Shown here piece by piece: positions 37,903 through 47,404 of a DNA stretch of 64,000 bases. Below the pieces are notes generated by a model. That model was not told the origin of the DNA. It worked only from the letters and a program-made list of their open reading frames with translations, and ran no database searches. Within the stretch, counting starts at the first letter, position 1. Each line of letters starts with the position of its first letter. Location of the stretch: assembly GCA_016711285.1 (NCBI GenBank), contig JADJTG010000013.1:660001-724000 (forward strand), given 5' to 3'. The stretch is from Sphingobacteriales bacterium (GTDB lineage Bacteria; Bacteroidota; Bacteroidia; Chitinophagales; UBA2359). The translations under genes were made by a program, and so were the position numbers.

Positions 37903-38298
37903 ATGAGAAAAAAAATATATCACCTGATAATCATCTGTGCAGGAATATTGGCACAGCACAGCACACACGCACAATGTATTGCTACGGCTTCTATTAATGT
38001 AGCGATAGAAAATTGTACGGGCATAAAAGAAGCAGACCATATAAATTTACACATTTCGCCCAACCCGAGCAGCGATTGGATAACGATAAACGGACAGTGT
38101 AAAAGCAACAACAAGGAATTGTATATAGAAATACGCAACACTTTGGGTCAGGTAATACACCAACAGCCGGCGGCAATAAACGGTGCTGCTTTCTCCGAAC
38201 AACTTTTTATACAAAATTATCAGGCGGGTGTGTATTGGATAGTGCTGCGCAATGCCGCAAATAACGATATGCGAGCCTATCCTTTTGTGAAACGATAA
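37903..38298 (+). CDS. Small secreted protein consisting mainly of a type A T9SS sorting domain
   Basis: 131 residues. A signal peptide (MRKKIYHLIIICAGILAQHS..HAQ) is followed by only about 20 residues and then a type A sorting domain: NLHISPNPSSDWITI, YIEIRNTLGQVI and GVYWIVLRNA. Normally this domain is the C-terminal 80-90 residues of a much larger cargo. Here there is nothing else to carry. It may be a truncated remnant, a tiny surface peptide, or a CTD-only protein. The ATG at 37903 is chosen because it begins the signal peptide. It follows the large gliding-associated protein by 155 nt. Confidence 0.75.
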   Translation: MRKKIYHLIIICAGILAQHSTHAQCIATASINVAIENCTGIKEADHINLHISPNPSSDWITINGQCKSNNKELYIEIRNTLGQVIHQQPAAINGAAFSEQLFIQNYQAGVYWIVLRNAANNDMRAYPFVKR

Positions 38299-38361
38299 CA
38301 ACAAAGAAAACACAGCCTTTGTATTAGAGCAAAAACCTAAAACATGAACCCATTTTTATTA

Positions 38362-38391
38362 TTGTACAATAAAAATATCATTGTACCTTTG
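38362..38391 (+). promoter_or_regulatory. Full Bacteroidota promoter for the nucleoside phosphorylase
   Basis: TTG at 38362-38364, a 19-nt spacer, TACCTTTG at 38384-38391: exact consensus. A start about 38399 gives a 70-nt leader that contains the hairpin at 38421-38466. Confidence 0.75.
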
Positions 38392-38420
38392 CAGGTCATT
38401 TAATTTTTTCACACAATCGT

Positions 38421-38466
38421 AACAACCGTTTGAAGCGAAACAAAAACAGCGGTTGTTTTTTTATTT
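38421..38466 (+). terminator. Terminator-type hairpin directly before a start codon (possible attenuator)
   Basis: AACAACCG (38421-38428) pairs with CGGTTGTT (38450-38457), followed by a T-rich tract, and the ATG of the phosphorylase is at 38470. It lies downstream of a good promoter, so it would end most transcripts before the gene unless relieved. Alternatively it ends read-through from the upstream gene. Confidence 0.65.
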
Positions 38467-38469
38467 TTT

Positions 38470-39327
38470 ATGCAATCCGGTATTTTATCCAGCGAATTGG
38501 TACTCAATGCTGACGGCAGTATTTACCATCTTTCCCTTCGTCCCGAAGAAATCGCCGACACCGTTATTTTAGTTGGCGACCCCGACCGCGTAGCTATGGT
38601 ATCGGCGCATTTTGACCGCATTGATGTACAACGCCAACACCGCGAATTTGTCACACATACAGGAGAACTCAACGGCAAACGCCTGACTGTAATTTCCACC
38701 GGTATCGGCACAGATAATATTGATATTGTAATCAATGAATTAGATGCCCTCGTCAATATTGATTTACAAACACGTCTGCCCAAAAACACGCATACCTCTT
38801 TGCAGTTTATACGCATCGGCACATCGGGAGCTTTGCAGCCGGATATTCCGGCAGACAGTTTTTTAGCTTCGCAGGCAGGCATCGGTTTAGATGGTCTGAT
38901 GCTTTTTTACCAAATGTCTTACAATTCTGAAACAAGTACCTACCTAAACGAATTAGGAAAAAAACTGCCTTTGCAACCTTATATGGCTTGGGGCGATGAG
39001 GTTTTGTTGGAACAAATGGCAAGAGATGATTTTTATAGAGGCATTACGCTCACTTGCGGTGGTTTTTATGCTCCGCAAGGCAGACAATTGCGCCTTCCGG
39101 TTCGTTTTGCAGGTCTGCTGGATTTTTTCCAAGAGCAAAGTTTTAAGGGTGCGCGTTTTACCAATTTTGAAATGGAAACTGCCGGCATTTACGCACTTGC
39201 CCAATTATTAGGGCATCGCGCCCTGTCGCTCAACGCCATTTTAGCCAACCGCCCTTCGGGAACTTTTACCAAAGACGGCAAAGCCTTAGTGCAACGCCTC
39301 ATCAAAACGACTTTGGAGCGTTTTTGA
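38470..39327 (+). CDS. Nucleoside phosphorylase (uridine phosphorylase-like)
   Basis: 285 intact residues of the PNP/UDP phosphorylase superfamily: VILVGDPDRVAMVSAHFD (phosphate loop, GDPxR), GELNGKRLTVISTGIGTDNIDIVINEL, FIRIGTSGALQPDIPADSF and FTNFEMETAGIYALAQLLGHR (FEMET, the ribose-binding Glu-Met-Glu). It splits nucleosides with phosphate to a base and ribose-1-phosphate. FEMET with TSGALQ resembles uridine phosphorylases; purine specificity is not excluded. It has its own promoter and a hairpin in its leader. Confidence 0.88.
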   Translation: MQSGILSSELVLNADGSIYHLSLRPEEIADTVILVGDPDRVAMVSAHFDRIDVQRQHREFVTHTGELNGKRLTVISTGIGTDNIDIVINELDALVNIDLQTRLPKNTHTSLQFIRIGTSGALQPDIPADSFLASQAGIGLDGLMLFYQMSYNSETSTYLNELGKKLPLQPYMAWGDEVLLEQMARDDFYRGITLTCGGFYAPQGRQLRLPVRFAGLLDFFQEQSFKGARFTNFEMETAGIYALAQLLGHRALSLNAILANRPSGTFTKDGKALVQRLIKTTLERF

Positions 39328-39396
39328 CGACCGACAGCAAAGAATAATAGATAATGTAAAAAGAGATTTTTGTGCCTTTAGCGGCGGCGGCATATT

Positions 39397-39894
39397 TTAT
39401 TCTTTGCCGCTCAGGGTATTTTTTGCATCATCAACACCCTGATACAACACGCGCAAGGACTCCACAATGCGCACTTTGCCTTTATCTTTTTCGCGCAGGC
39501 ATTTGTCTATCACCTGACTTTTGCGATGATAACTTTTGAGTGTTTCACGATGAAAGGCTTCGCGGTCGCTGGCTTGAAGGCGGTCGAGTTTGCCATTAGA
39601 AAAGCGATTAAACATATCTTTTGCTACCGGCTCTACAATACACTCGCACACCACCGCATCGCGTTCATTGACACAATGGCGTTGCTGTAAATCTACCAAA
39701 TCGTGTTTTTCAAATACTTGCTCCACACCCGGATAAAACACATCGCTGGGGCGGTCGTTGGATACGAGCATATAAATAAAAAGCACAACCATTATTACCA
39801 AACCGGTTTGCATAAATGATTTAGCCATACGCGACAAAAATACTATCGCAATAATAAAACTGGCTAAATATGCCAAAAAACTAGTGCTATCCAT
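39397..39894 (-). CDS. Unrecognised membrane-anchored protein
   Basis: 165 residues. Two hydrophobic segments occupy the first 45 residues (TSFLAYLASFIIAIVFL and TGLVIMVVLFIYMLVS). The rest is soluble and charged, with several cysteines (RHCVNERDAVVCECIVEP; IDKCLREKDK) and helices. No known domain is recognised. It converges with the phosphorylase gene and lies downstream of fmt on the same strand with a 144-nt gap. Confidence 0.7.
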   Translation of the reverse strand: MDSTSFLAYLASFIIAIVFLSRMAKSFMQTGLVIMVVLFIYMLVSNDRPSDVFYPGVEQVFEKHDLVDLQQRHCVNERDAVVCECIVEPVAKDMFNRFSNGKLDRLQASDREAFHRETLKSYHRKSQVIDKCLREKDKGKVRIVESLRVLYQGVDDAKNTLSGKE

Positions 39895-40038
39895 AAGTAT
39901 ATCCGTATCAGTATCAAATAAATAATAATATCACGAAAATAATATAAAAAACTATGCCAATGTGATAAAAAATTAATTTTATATTGCTGAAGCCTAAAAA
40001 GATATTAAAAGTACGAAACATCGGGCGAAGGCGAAAAG

Positions 40039-40956
40039 CTATGAAACATTGCGCCACCCGCGCAACAACTCGGCGGCAGACATGCGGCGTTTGCCTTCTA
40101 ATTGCACCTCGCCGCACACAAAAAAACCATCATTACAGGCAAAAAGCAATTCGCCGTTTTGCAGCACCGCTTCGCCCGCCGCCAAAGTATGCCGTTGAAG
40201 CAGCACAGTACCCGACAATATTTTGAGGCGTTGCCCCTGCAACCAAGTATATGCCGCCGGATAAGGCGACAAGCCCCGCACAAAATTATACACCTGTTCG
40301 CAGGGTTGCTGCCACTGAATTTCGCAATGTTCTTTAAAAATTTTGGGTGCTTTTTTTAAATGTTCTTCTGCTATGTGGGCTTGTTCTGTTTGCGGATAAT
40401 TGCCGCTTTCAATCGCCAACACCGTTTTGAGCAACAAAGCCGCCCCTTTCTGCATCAGCATATCGTGCAAGGCACCGGCGGTAGTATCGTGCGCAAGCGG
40501 CACACTTTCCTGAAAAATTATTTTTCCTTTATCAATTTCCTGCTCTATAAAAAAAGTAGTTACACCGCTTTCGCGCTCGCCGTTGATAACAGCCCAATTG
40601 ATGGGAGCAGCTCCGCGATATTGAGGCAGCAAAGAAGCGTGCAGATTGATAGTGCCCAAATGCGGCATCGTGAACACCGCTGCCGGCAGCATACGAAACG
40701 CCACCACCACAAACAAATCGGCATTGAAAGCGCGAAGTTGTTCTAAAAATGTTGTATCGCGCAGTTTTTCAGGTTGCAGCACCGGAATATGGTGCGCCAC
40801 GGCACATTGTTTTACGGGCGACATTTGAAGCTGATGCCCCCGTCCGGCGGCTTTGTCGGCAACCGTAACCACTGCACAGACTTCGCAGCCGGCAGCTAAT
40901 AAAGTTTGTAGCGGCAACACAGCAAATTCGGGTGTGCCCATGTAAATGATTTTCAT
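40039..40956 (-). CDS. fmt: Methionyl-tRNA formyltransferase
   Basis: Intact 305-residue enzyme. N-terminal MKIIYMGTPEFAVLPLQTLLAAG and the formyl-transfer site NLHASLLPQYRGAAPINWAVINGE (Asn, His) are diagnostic, followed by GVTTFFIEQEIDKGKII with the catalytic Asp. The C-terminal OB-like tRNA-binding domain has VYNFVRGLSPYPAAYTWL. It formylates Met-tRNA for translation initiation. The usual partner def is not adjacent. Confidence 0.96.
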   Translation of the reverse strand: MKIIYMGTPEFAVLPLQTLLAAGCEVCAVVTVADKAAGRGHQLQMSPVKQCAVAHHIPVLQPEKLRDTTFLEQLRAFNADLFVVVAFRMLPAAVFTMPHLGTINLHASLLPQYRGAAPINWAVINGERESGVTTFFIEQEIDKGKIIFQESVPLAHDTTAGALHDMLMQKGAALLLKTVLAIESGNYPQTEQAHIAEEHLKKAPKIFKEHCEIQWQQPCEQVYNFVRGLSPYPAAYTWLQGQRLKILSGTVLLQRHTLAAGEAVLQNGELLFACNDGFFVCGEVQLEGKRRMSAAELLRGWRNVS

Positions 40957-41134
40957 TATCGTATTGGCGGAGCGTATCAGAAATTAAATATATCGGACAA
41001 AAATAAGCCAATAAAGCGAGATTTTTAGTGCGTCACCGACACTTTGAGAGTGCAGACAGGGCGTTTCAAGACACAAATAAGGATAATTTTTGCGGCATTG
41101 GCAAAATATTTTTAATTTGGCACTTACAAAGCTC

Positions 41135-42502
41135 ATGTACGCGATAATTGATATAGAAACCACCGGCGGCAGTTACAAATACGGAAAAATCACCGAGATT
41201 GCCATATTTATTCACAATGGGGAAAAAGTTGTGGATAAATTTGAAAGTTTGGTCAATCCCGAAATCCCCATTCCCGATTATGTAGCCAAACTCACCGGCA
41301 TCAACGACAAAATGGTCGCCACTGCGCCCAAATTTTACGAAATAGCCCGCGAAATCGTGCATTTGCTCGACAACCGCACCTTTGTTGCCCACAATGCCCA
41401 CTTTGATTATTCCTTCGTCAAGCAGGAATTTAAGTCGTTAGGCTACGAATTTCGCAAAAAACGCCTCTGTACCGTACAACTTGCGCGTAAAATTATGCCC
41501 GGCTATCCTTCTTACAGTTTGGGCGATATATGCAAATCCCTGCACCTGCCCATCAGCGAACGCCACCGCGCTGCCGGAGATGCTGCCGCCACCGTCTTGT
41601 TGTTTGAAAAACTCCTGCATCACGACCGTGAAGGCATCATCAACGAACACCTGCGCAATGTAGTCCATACCTCACCTTTGGCACGACATCTCAGCTCGCA
41701 ACACATTGACATACTGCCTGAAGAAACCGGAATTTTTTATTTTCATGATACACAAGGTACGGTGATATATTTGGAAAAAGCCAATGACATTCACGCCCGC
41801 GTGGTGCATTTACTTTCCGAAACGCCCCACGAAAGCCGCAAAGGAGCAGCTTTTTCGCATATCGGCGACATCAGTTTTGAAGTATGCGGCAGCGAACTCA
41901 TCGCCGAATTGCGCGAGCAGGAAGAATTGGAAAAATTGCAGCCCGCTTTTAATAAAATCAATGAACGCTCTAAACAATACGGCGTATTTATACACGATTA
42001 TAACGGCTATGTGCAATTGGTGGTACAAAAAATAAAAGCACACGATATACATGCTCCGCTGACCGTTTTTGAAAACCAACGTCAAGCCGAAAACTGGCTC
42101 AAACGCCGCGTGGACAATGACGGCTGCTGTGCGGTGCTGTGCGGCTTTCCACAGCACACCCCTTGTTCCTATCACCGCCACGAAGATTGCAGCACTTCCA
42201 TCAGTTTGGCGCAAGATGTAAATTATTATAATCAAAAAATAAAAAACGTGCTGCGCAAATACCAATATCCACATCAAAATTTCTTTATACGCGGCGAAGG
42301 GAGAGAAAACAGCGAATTTTCTTTGATTTGCATACAGAACAATGTCCTCAAAGGATACGGCTATTTTTCAAAAGACGACAGTATAGGCAACAACGATATT
42401 TTGGAACAACTCCAACCCTATCGTGGCGATACGCTCACCGCCGAAAAAATTATCCGGCAATTTTTAAAAAAACACAGTACCGCCAAATTATACCGCTTTT
42501 AA
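41135..42502 (+). CDS. DnaQ-type 3'-5' exonuclease fused to a degenerate GIY-YIG domain
   Basis: 455 residues from ATG 41135. The N-terminal DEDDh exonuclease is complete: AIIDIETTGG (D, E), VAHNAHFDYSFVKQEF (D) and HRAAGDAAAT (H..D). A UvrC-like GIY-YIG region follows at about residues 200-290: TGIFYFHDTQGTVIYLEKANDIHARVV then HIGDISFEVCGSELIAELREQEELEKLQPAFNK. The key pair reads GIFYF and YLEK, not GVYYF and YIGK, and the catalytic Arg position is not clear. The C-terminal 170 residues are of unknown fold. Such DnaQ-UvrC fusions are frequent in Bacteroidota, with probable roles in repair. TTG-N19-TTAATTTG just upstream is a near-consensus promoter. Confidence 0.85.
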   Translation: MYAIIDIETTGGSYKYGKITEIAIFIHNGEKVVDKFESLVNPEIPIPDYVAKLTGINDKMVATAPKFYEIAREIVHLLDNRTFVAHNAHFDYSFVKQEFKSLGYEFRKKRLCTVQLARKIMPGYPSYSLGDICKSLHLPISERHRAAGDAAATVLLFEKLLHHDREGIINEHLRNVVHTSPLARHLSSQHIDILPEETGIFYFHDTQGTVIYLEKANDIHARVVHLLSETPHESRKGAAFSHIGDISFEVCGSELIAELREQEELEKLQPAFNKINERSKQYGVFIHDYNGYVQLVVQKIKAHDIHAPLTVFENQRQAENWLKRRVDNDGCCAVLCGFPQHTPCSYHRHEDCSTSISLAQDVNYYNQKIKNVLRKYQYPHQNFFIRGEGRENSEFSLICIQNNVLKGYGYFSKDDSIGNNDILEQLQPYRGDTLTAEKIIRQFLKKHSTAKLYRF

Positions 42503-42556
42503 TTAATCTGAATTTTTTACCTTTTTTTTACCCAGCATCAAAATTCTATTTTTCGT

Positions 42557-44245
42557 ATGAGATTTTTTACTGCCTTGTTAAAAAGTATTGCTGCTTGCTG
42601 TATCTTCATTTCGGCACAGGCACAATGGTCGGGCGATGTGCAAATAGCTGCCCGTTTTTTTGATACCGACACTGCCCGCAACGCCGCCAACACACCTTTT
42701 TACGATTGGGCAAAAACCGGCTCAGAAACGTGGTTCGGACTTAACTATCACAACAGCGAACAACACTTTGAAGCAGGTGTTCGTTTTGATGCTTTCCACA
42801 ACAGTTCGGTATTTAGCGGCGGTATGGTTCAAAACAACGGTATAGGTATCGGCTCTTTTTATGTACGCAAAAAAATAGAACGCCTGAAAATAGCCGCCGG
42901 TTATATTTACGAGCAATTCGGCAGCGGCAGCACATTGCGTGCATTTGAAAACAGGGGCTTGGGCTTGGATAATGCTTTGGTAGGCGTAGAAGCACAATAC
43001 GAATTGCGCTCCAATATTGTAGTAAAAGCCATTGCGGGAAAAATGAAAAACATGCGCACCTTTGTCAATGAAAGCGACAAAAACGCATTTATTTATACTT
43101 ATCCTTCTTTTGTGAAGGGAATGAGTGCGGAAGGTTATTTTTTATTAGGTAAAAATAAAGACATTAGTGTTACGCCCATTTTGTCGGTGGTCAATCGTAC
43201 ACTTACGCCCAACGCCATGACCTCCATCGCCGACGAAATCAATAATCAGCCATTGGCAACACGCTTTGTACCCAAATACAACGGTTTTGTATATTCGCTT
43301 TACAACACCGTTAATTACAAAAATCTGTCGTTTACGATGGAATATGCCGGAAAAACCGCCGATGTGATGCGTGACGGCAAAGCACTTTACAACGATGCCG
43401 GAGAAGTGGTAGGTTTAAAAACCGATCTCATTCAGCCCGAAGGACGCTTGTTGTTTGGGAGTGTGGCTTACTCTCGCAAAGGATTCGGCATTACTTTTTC
43501 TGCCCGCGATTTAGACCATTTTGCTTTTCGCACCTCGCCGTTTGAATATTTGAATGATGGCATCATCAACTTTTTGCCGCCGCTTGCCAAACAAAATTCT
43601 CTGCGTTTGCCTGCCCGCTATCAAGCCAATGCGCAGCCTTTGGACGAAACCGCCTTTCAGGGCGATATTACAGTAAGTCCCAAAAAAGGTTTGACTTTTA
43701 CGGCAAATGCCAGTTATGTGTTCAATGATGATGATAAATTATTTCAGGAAATATACATAGACAGCGAAATAAAACTCAAAGGAAAATCGTGGAAAATGTT
43801 GTGTGGTTTTAATATGGTAGATTACAACCGACAAATTTATGAGCAGAAAGGAAAATGGGTAAATACGCTCACCCCTTTTGTGGAATATACCTATAAATTC
43901 ACAAAAAAATACTCTTTGCGCACCGAGTTGCAATATATGCTCACCGAGCGCGACCGCAAACTATTCGGCTCAGACGACCCCGCCGAAAAACAGGATTTAG
44001 GCGACTGGCTCTACGGATTAGCAGAGTTTAACATTGCTCCGAAATATTCGCTTTCGGTATCAGATATGTACAATTTCAACAGCAAACTACACTACTACGA
44101 TATTTCTGCTTTTTATACCCAAAAAACTTTCCGCTTTTTTATCGGCTACGCCAAACAAGTGCAAGGAATTATTTGTACGGGCGGTGTGTGCCGTTTTGAA
44201 CCCGCATTCAGCGGTGTAAAAACAGGTCTTACTGCCACTTTTTAA
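42557..44245 (+). CDS. DUF6029-type outer membrane beta-barrel protein
   Basis: 562 intact residues. A signal peptide (LLKSIAACCIFISAQAQW) is followed by strands of alternating aromatic and small residues throughout (WFGLNYHNSEQHFEAGVRFD, GIGSFYVRKKIERLKIAAGY, YSLRTELQYMLTERDRKLFG, YDISAFYTQKTFRFFIGYAKQ), ending FSGVKTGLTATF with a terminal Phe. This fits an integral outer membrane barrel of a Bacteroidota-specific family I recall as DUF6029. Function unknown. It follows the exonuclease gene by 54 nt and may be cotranscribed. Confidence 0.75.
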   Translation: MRFFTALLKSIAACCIFISAQAQWSGDVQIAARFFDTDTARNAANTPFYDWAKTGSETWFGLNYHNSEQHFEAGVRFDAFHNSSVFSGGMVQNNGIGIGSFYVRKKIERLKIAAGYIYEQFGSGSTLRAFENRGLGLDNALVGVEAQYELRSNIVVKAIAGKMKNMRTFVNESDKNAFIYTYPSFVKGMSAEGYFLLGKNKDISVTPILSVVNRTLTPNAMTSIADEINNQPLATRFVPKYNGFVYSLYNTVNYKNLSFTMEYAGKTADVMRDGKALYNDAGEVVGLKTDLIQPEGRLLFGSVAYSRKGFGITFSARDLDHFAFRTSPFEYLNDGIINFLPPLAKQNSLRLPARYQANAQPLDETAFQGDITVSPKKGLTFTANASYVFNDDDKLFQEIYIDSEIKLKGKSWKMLCGFNMVDYNRQIYEQKGKWVNTLTPFVEYTYKFTKKYSLRTELQYMLTERDRKLFGSDDPAEKQDLGDWLYGLAEFNIAPKYSLSVSDMYNFNSKLHYYDISAFYTQKTFRFFIGYAKQVQGIICTGGVCRFEPAFSGVKTGLTATF

Positions 44246-44301
44246 AAGTCGGTTCACAAAATACCTCCAGTTTTTATTGCCGCTTTTTTTTGCAAGCGAC
44301 C

Positions 44302-45543
44302 TTATATTTTACGGTTGATTTCGTTGAGCAAAGTCTGCAATTCGTAATCGTTGCGCTGTAGGGAGAATGCTTTTTTTGCCCAGCGATACGCCTGTGTAAG
44401 TGCGTATTTATCATTGCTGTTGTCGGCAACAAAGCGGGCGGCATTTTTCAAAATATCGGCTTGTGGGCGTTTGGATTTTTTAAAATATTCGTTGGCAGCT
44501 TTGACATATAATTTCACATCGTTCATTTCCTGATAATACAACATTTTCAATTCTGTTGCCACTTCTTTTTTGTCTTTCAGCTTTGATTTTTTAGCCAAAC
44601 GCAAACATTTTTCGAAGTTGTCGGGCTGTTGGTTGGCGGCGGCACGTTGTACGCCCAATCGCAATGCGTTTTTGATGCGGGTATCAATATGGAGACTGCC
44701 ATAGTGCGGCTCAAACCATTCGTGATACTGAATCAGCAATTCGGTAGCCCGTGAAGGTGCATCTTCCGAAAAAGCATAGATAAAATTCATTACTTGCGCA
44801 CTGTGCAATTTGCTTTTGGATTTGCCTATTTTTTTCAGATAAGCATCTGCTACAAAAGTGTCAAATTCTCCTTTTTCTTTTAGTTGGTAGGCTAAGGTGT
44901 GCAACTCGCTGAGTTGGCGTTGTTCTATGCTATTGGCTTGCGATGCGGCGGCATTTACCTGTTTAGAAGAGGGTGCAGCAGCATTTGCTTCGGGATAGTG
45001 TTTTTGTGAAGAAGAAGAAGAAGGAGCAGAAGAATAAACAATGTCGTCCTCTCCTCCGGCAGCCCACATATCGCCAAGGGGCGGCATCGGCGGATTTCCC
45101 GCTGCCTGCTTGCCCATTTGCAAAAACGACTGTGTACTCAAATCTCCGGTTTCGCGCAATACGATATTGCCCGAAGTATCAAAGAAAAACAATTCGGGCA
45201 AATACTGAACCTGATGTTCTTGTTTGAAAATTTCGCCTTCAATACTGTCAAAATTGAGTTTATAATTTACAAAATAATGATTGTAAAAAGCAGCAATTTC
45301 AGGGTTGGAAAACACATTTTGTTCCAAAAATTTGCAAGGCATACACCAAGTGGCGTATATTTCTACAAAAAGTATTTTACCCTCGCGGCGGGCTTGTTGT
45401 TGGGCTTCCTGCAAAGTTCCGCTGGCAAAAACTATATTTTTTATTGGCTCGGCAGTAGGCAGAGTTGCAGCAGCAACTACAGAAAATAAAGAAGTGTATA
45501 TCAATACACTTACAGAAAAAATGGTAAAAAAAATAGTGTTCAT
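44302..45543 (-). CDS. Periplasmic thioredoxin-like protein
   Basis: 413 intact residues with a signal peptide (IFSVSVLIYTSLFSVVAAATL). A thioredoxin-fold domain at about residues 40-150 carries QARREGKILFVEIYATWCMPCKFLEQNVFSN, with redox motif CMPC, then YLPELFFFDTSGNIVLRE (cis-Pro region). The C-terminal 230 residues are helical and charged, without a known domain. It likely reduces or isomerises periplasmic disulfides or handles a specific partner. A stand-alone DsbD alpha-type protein occurs at 17 kb, but the genes are far apart. Downstream is the broken IS630 element. Confidence 0.88.
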   Translation of the reverse strand: MNTIFFTIFSVSVLIYTSLFSVVAAATLPTAEPIKNIVFASGTLQEAQQQARREGKILFVEIYATWCMPCKFLEQNVFSNPEIAAFYNHYFVNYKLNFDSIEGEIFKQEHQVQYLPELFFFDTSGNIVLRETGDLSTQSFLQMGKQAAGNPPMPPLGDMWAAGGEDDIVYSSAPSSSSSQKHYPEANAAAPSSKQVNAAASQANSIEQRQLSELHTLAYQLKEKGEFDTFVADAYLKKIGKSKSKLHSAQVMNFIYAFSEDAPSRATELLIQYHEWFEPHYGSLHIDTRIKNALRLGVQRAAANQQPDNFEKCLRLAKKSKLKDKKEVATELKMLYYQEMNDVKLYVKAANEYFKKSKRPQADILKNAARFVADNSNDKYALTQAYRWAKKAFSLQRNDYELQTLLNEINRKI

Positions 45544-45664
45544 TTGGCGGCGATGTTATTTTTCTTCTTGCGTATCTAAGACTATGCCAAAATATTTCTA
45601 TTATAGCCTTTAAAAAAAAAATTTCAATATTTGTCTCAAAGGATTTATTATACCAAATAAACAT

Positions 45665-46440
45665 CTAAAAGGCACAGTTTGTAAAAAGTTTCCAACCTGT
45701 AATGGATTGAATGATAACGTTACTCATATCGTTGATAATATCAGTGACTTTGGCGGAGAGTTCTTCCAGATCTTTGCAAATAATGTTAGCAGTTTTGCCC
45801 TTGATGAATCGCCATATCATCTCTGCGGGGTTTAATTCGGGAGAGTAAGGAGGAATAAACAACAGATGAATATTTTTAGGAATTACCAATTGTCGGCTGT
45901 GGTGAAAAGCACCATTGTCAAGTAGAATTATCTTGAATTCTTCAGGCTTTTGTACGGAGAGTTTATCTATAAATATTTGAAAGCAGACCGTATTACAGTA
46001 AGGCATTTCTAAGGTAAGATTGTCTCCGTTGATGGGGAATAGGCACCAAAGAGATAGAAGTTTTGGAAGCGATGTTGGTAAGCTACGATGGGTTTTACGC
46101 CCTTTGCGGTAAGGCATCGTCTTATATTGGGCAATAACCCGACCCTGCTTTCGTCAGCAACATAAATATTTATACACTGGCAGCCTGAAAGACGAAACTC
46201 CTTATTTTTAATGCCTTTAAGGCGTGTTTGATAAGTTTTTTAAAAGTATCAACCGCCGCTTCGTCCTTTTTGATATGGCTTTTTCTACCCACCTTGAGTT
46301 TTGTGCCAAAGTTTCGCTTCAGATACATCCTTACCGTATTGTATTGCTTTTTCAATACCCAACTCCGACTTCAGCCACTGCTGTGCTTCTTTGTAGGTGC
46401 GCAACCCATTCTTGGGATCTTTTAGCTTTTGCGATATCCC
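45665..46440 (-). mobile_element. IS630-family transposase remnant
   Basis: Three frames on the minus strand form one DDE transposase. The N-terminal helix-turn-helix piece reads LRTYKEAQQWLKSELGIEK then YNTVRMYLKRNFGTKLKVGRKSH. A middle piece has KKDEAAVDTFKKLIKHALKAL, then ADESRVGLLP (first Asp). The C-terminal piece has FKIILLDNGAFHHSRQ (second Asp) and IPPYSPELNPAEMIWRFIK (Glu). All catalytic residues are present but the frame is broken near 46350, 46170 and 46115. IS630 elements insert at TA. The left end is near 45662; the right end disappears into unreliable sequence, so inverted repeats cannot be matched. Confidence 0.85.
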
Positions 46441-47404
46441 CTCTTTTTCGCTGCTCCCGGAGGTTGGCGACAGCAACCCCCCCCTTTTTTCCCGCAACAC
46501 CCCAAAACCCCCCCGCATTGGGGGGAGCTTCCCTCCCCCTTTTTTATCAAAGCCCCAGAAGCCCCGAACTGGAGGTAAGAAGATGATTGCGGGGAAAACC
46601 CCCTGGATATTCATCAACAACCTTACTTTAGGAAAGCCCCTCCCTTTGGCTTTTTATGTAGCCGTTTCAGGTAATCTGCTGACTCTTTTATGTGAAAAAC
46701 TTTATGGCCAAACAATACCAACAATTTAAAAACTCCAAAAATTTTGTCAAAATGTTTTTTAAACATTTTTTAAACTACTTTTTTTTCCAATTCAAAATTA
46801 TCTTCTTATTAAAAAACAATTTTTCAAATTTACATCAAATTTTCCCTTTTTTTTCCCCTTTTTTCCTCAATTTCAACCCCCACTTTTCTCCAAAAACATT
46901 TTAAAAATTCCCTTCAAAGTTCACAAAAAAAACCTTACCAAAAACAAAAAATCCCTTTTCCCTCGACAAAAACTAAATTTTACCGGATTATCAATAGGGC
47001 TTCTTTGGGGGGCCAACGGGGCTCTTAAACGAAAAAAAAATTAAACCAAAATTCGAAATTTGAAAATTTGGGGGAGGGGGGAGAAGCCGCGGGGGGCGCG
47101 GGCGCCAAATTTTTTCCCCGCGGCCCCTCTCTCCCCCAGCGGCCCCGCCCCCCCAAGGCGCTGGCCGCCGGGGAGTGGGGAGCACAGGGCCCGCCGTTGC
47201 CCCAACCCCCCCCGCCGCCGCCAAGGACCGGAACCCTCCCGCGGCGGCGGAACACCCCCCACTCCGGCACGGACAGGAAAAAAGGGCAGGAGGAAAGGAA
47301 CAACTCCAGCAAACACCAAAACACCCCCGCCAACACCCCCCGCCCCGCCGGACAAATGCCGCGTTCGCCCGGTTTGGCTCCCGCCCCCAAAAAATCCCCC
47401 CCCA
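46440..47404. other. Unreliable sequence with abnormal homopolymers
   Basis: This segment has runs of seven or more C or G, long T/C smears (46700-46990) and then abrupt very G+C-rich tracts (47050-47400), unlike anything else in the window. It separates the IS630 transposase from the E1 gene, both of which are damaged at its edges. A weak echo of E1 (GQMP near 47355) is visible. The long open frames here are products of G+C content. No biological feature is called. Confidence 0.8.

Noticed and set aside
46690..47400. Horizontally acquired island of unusual composition
   Set aside because: Composition switches from extreme A+T to extreme G+C within a few hundred bases with long single-base runs, and nearby conserved protein is altered one-for-one; sequence error explains it better.
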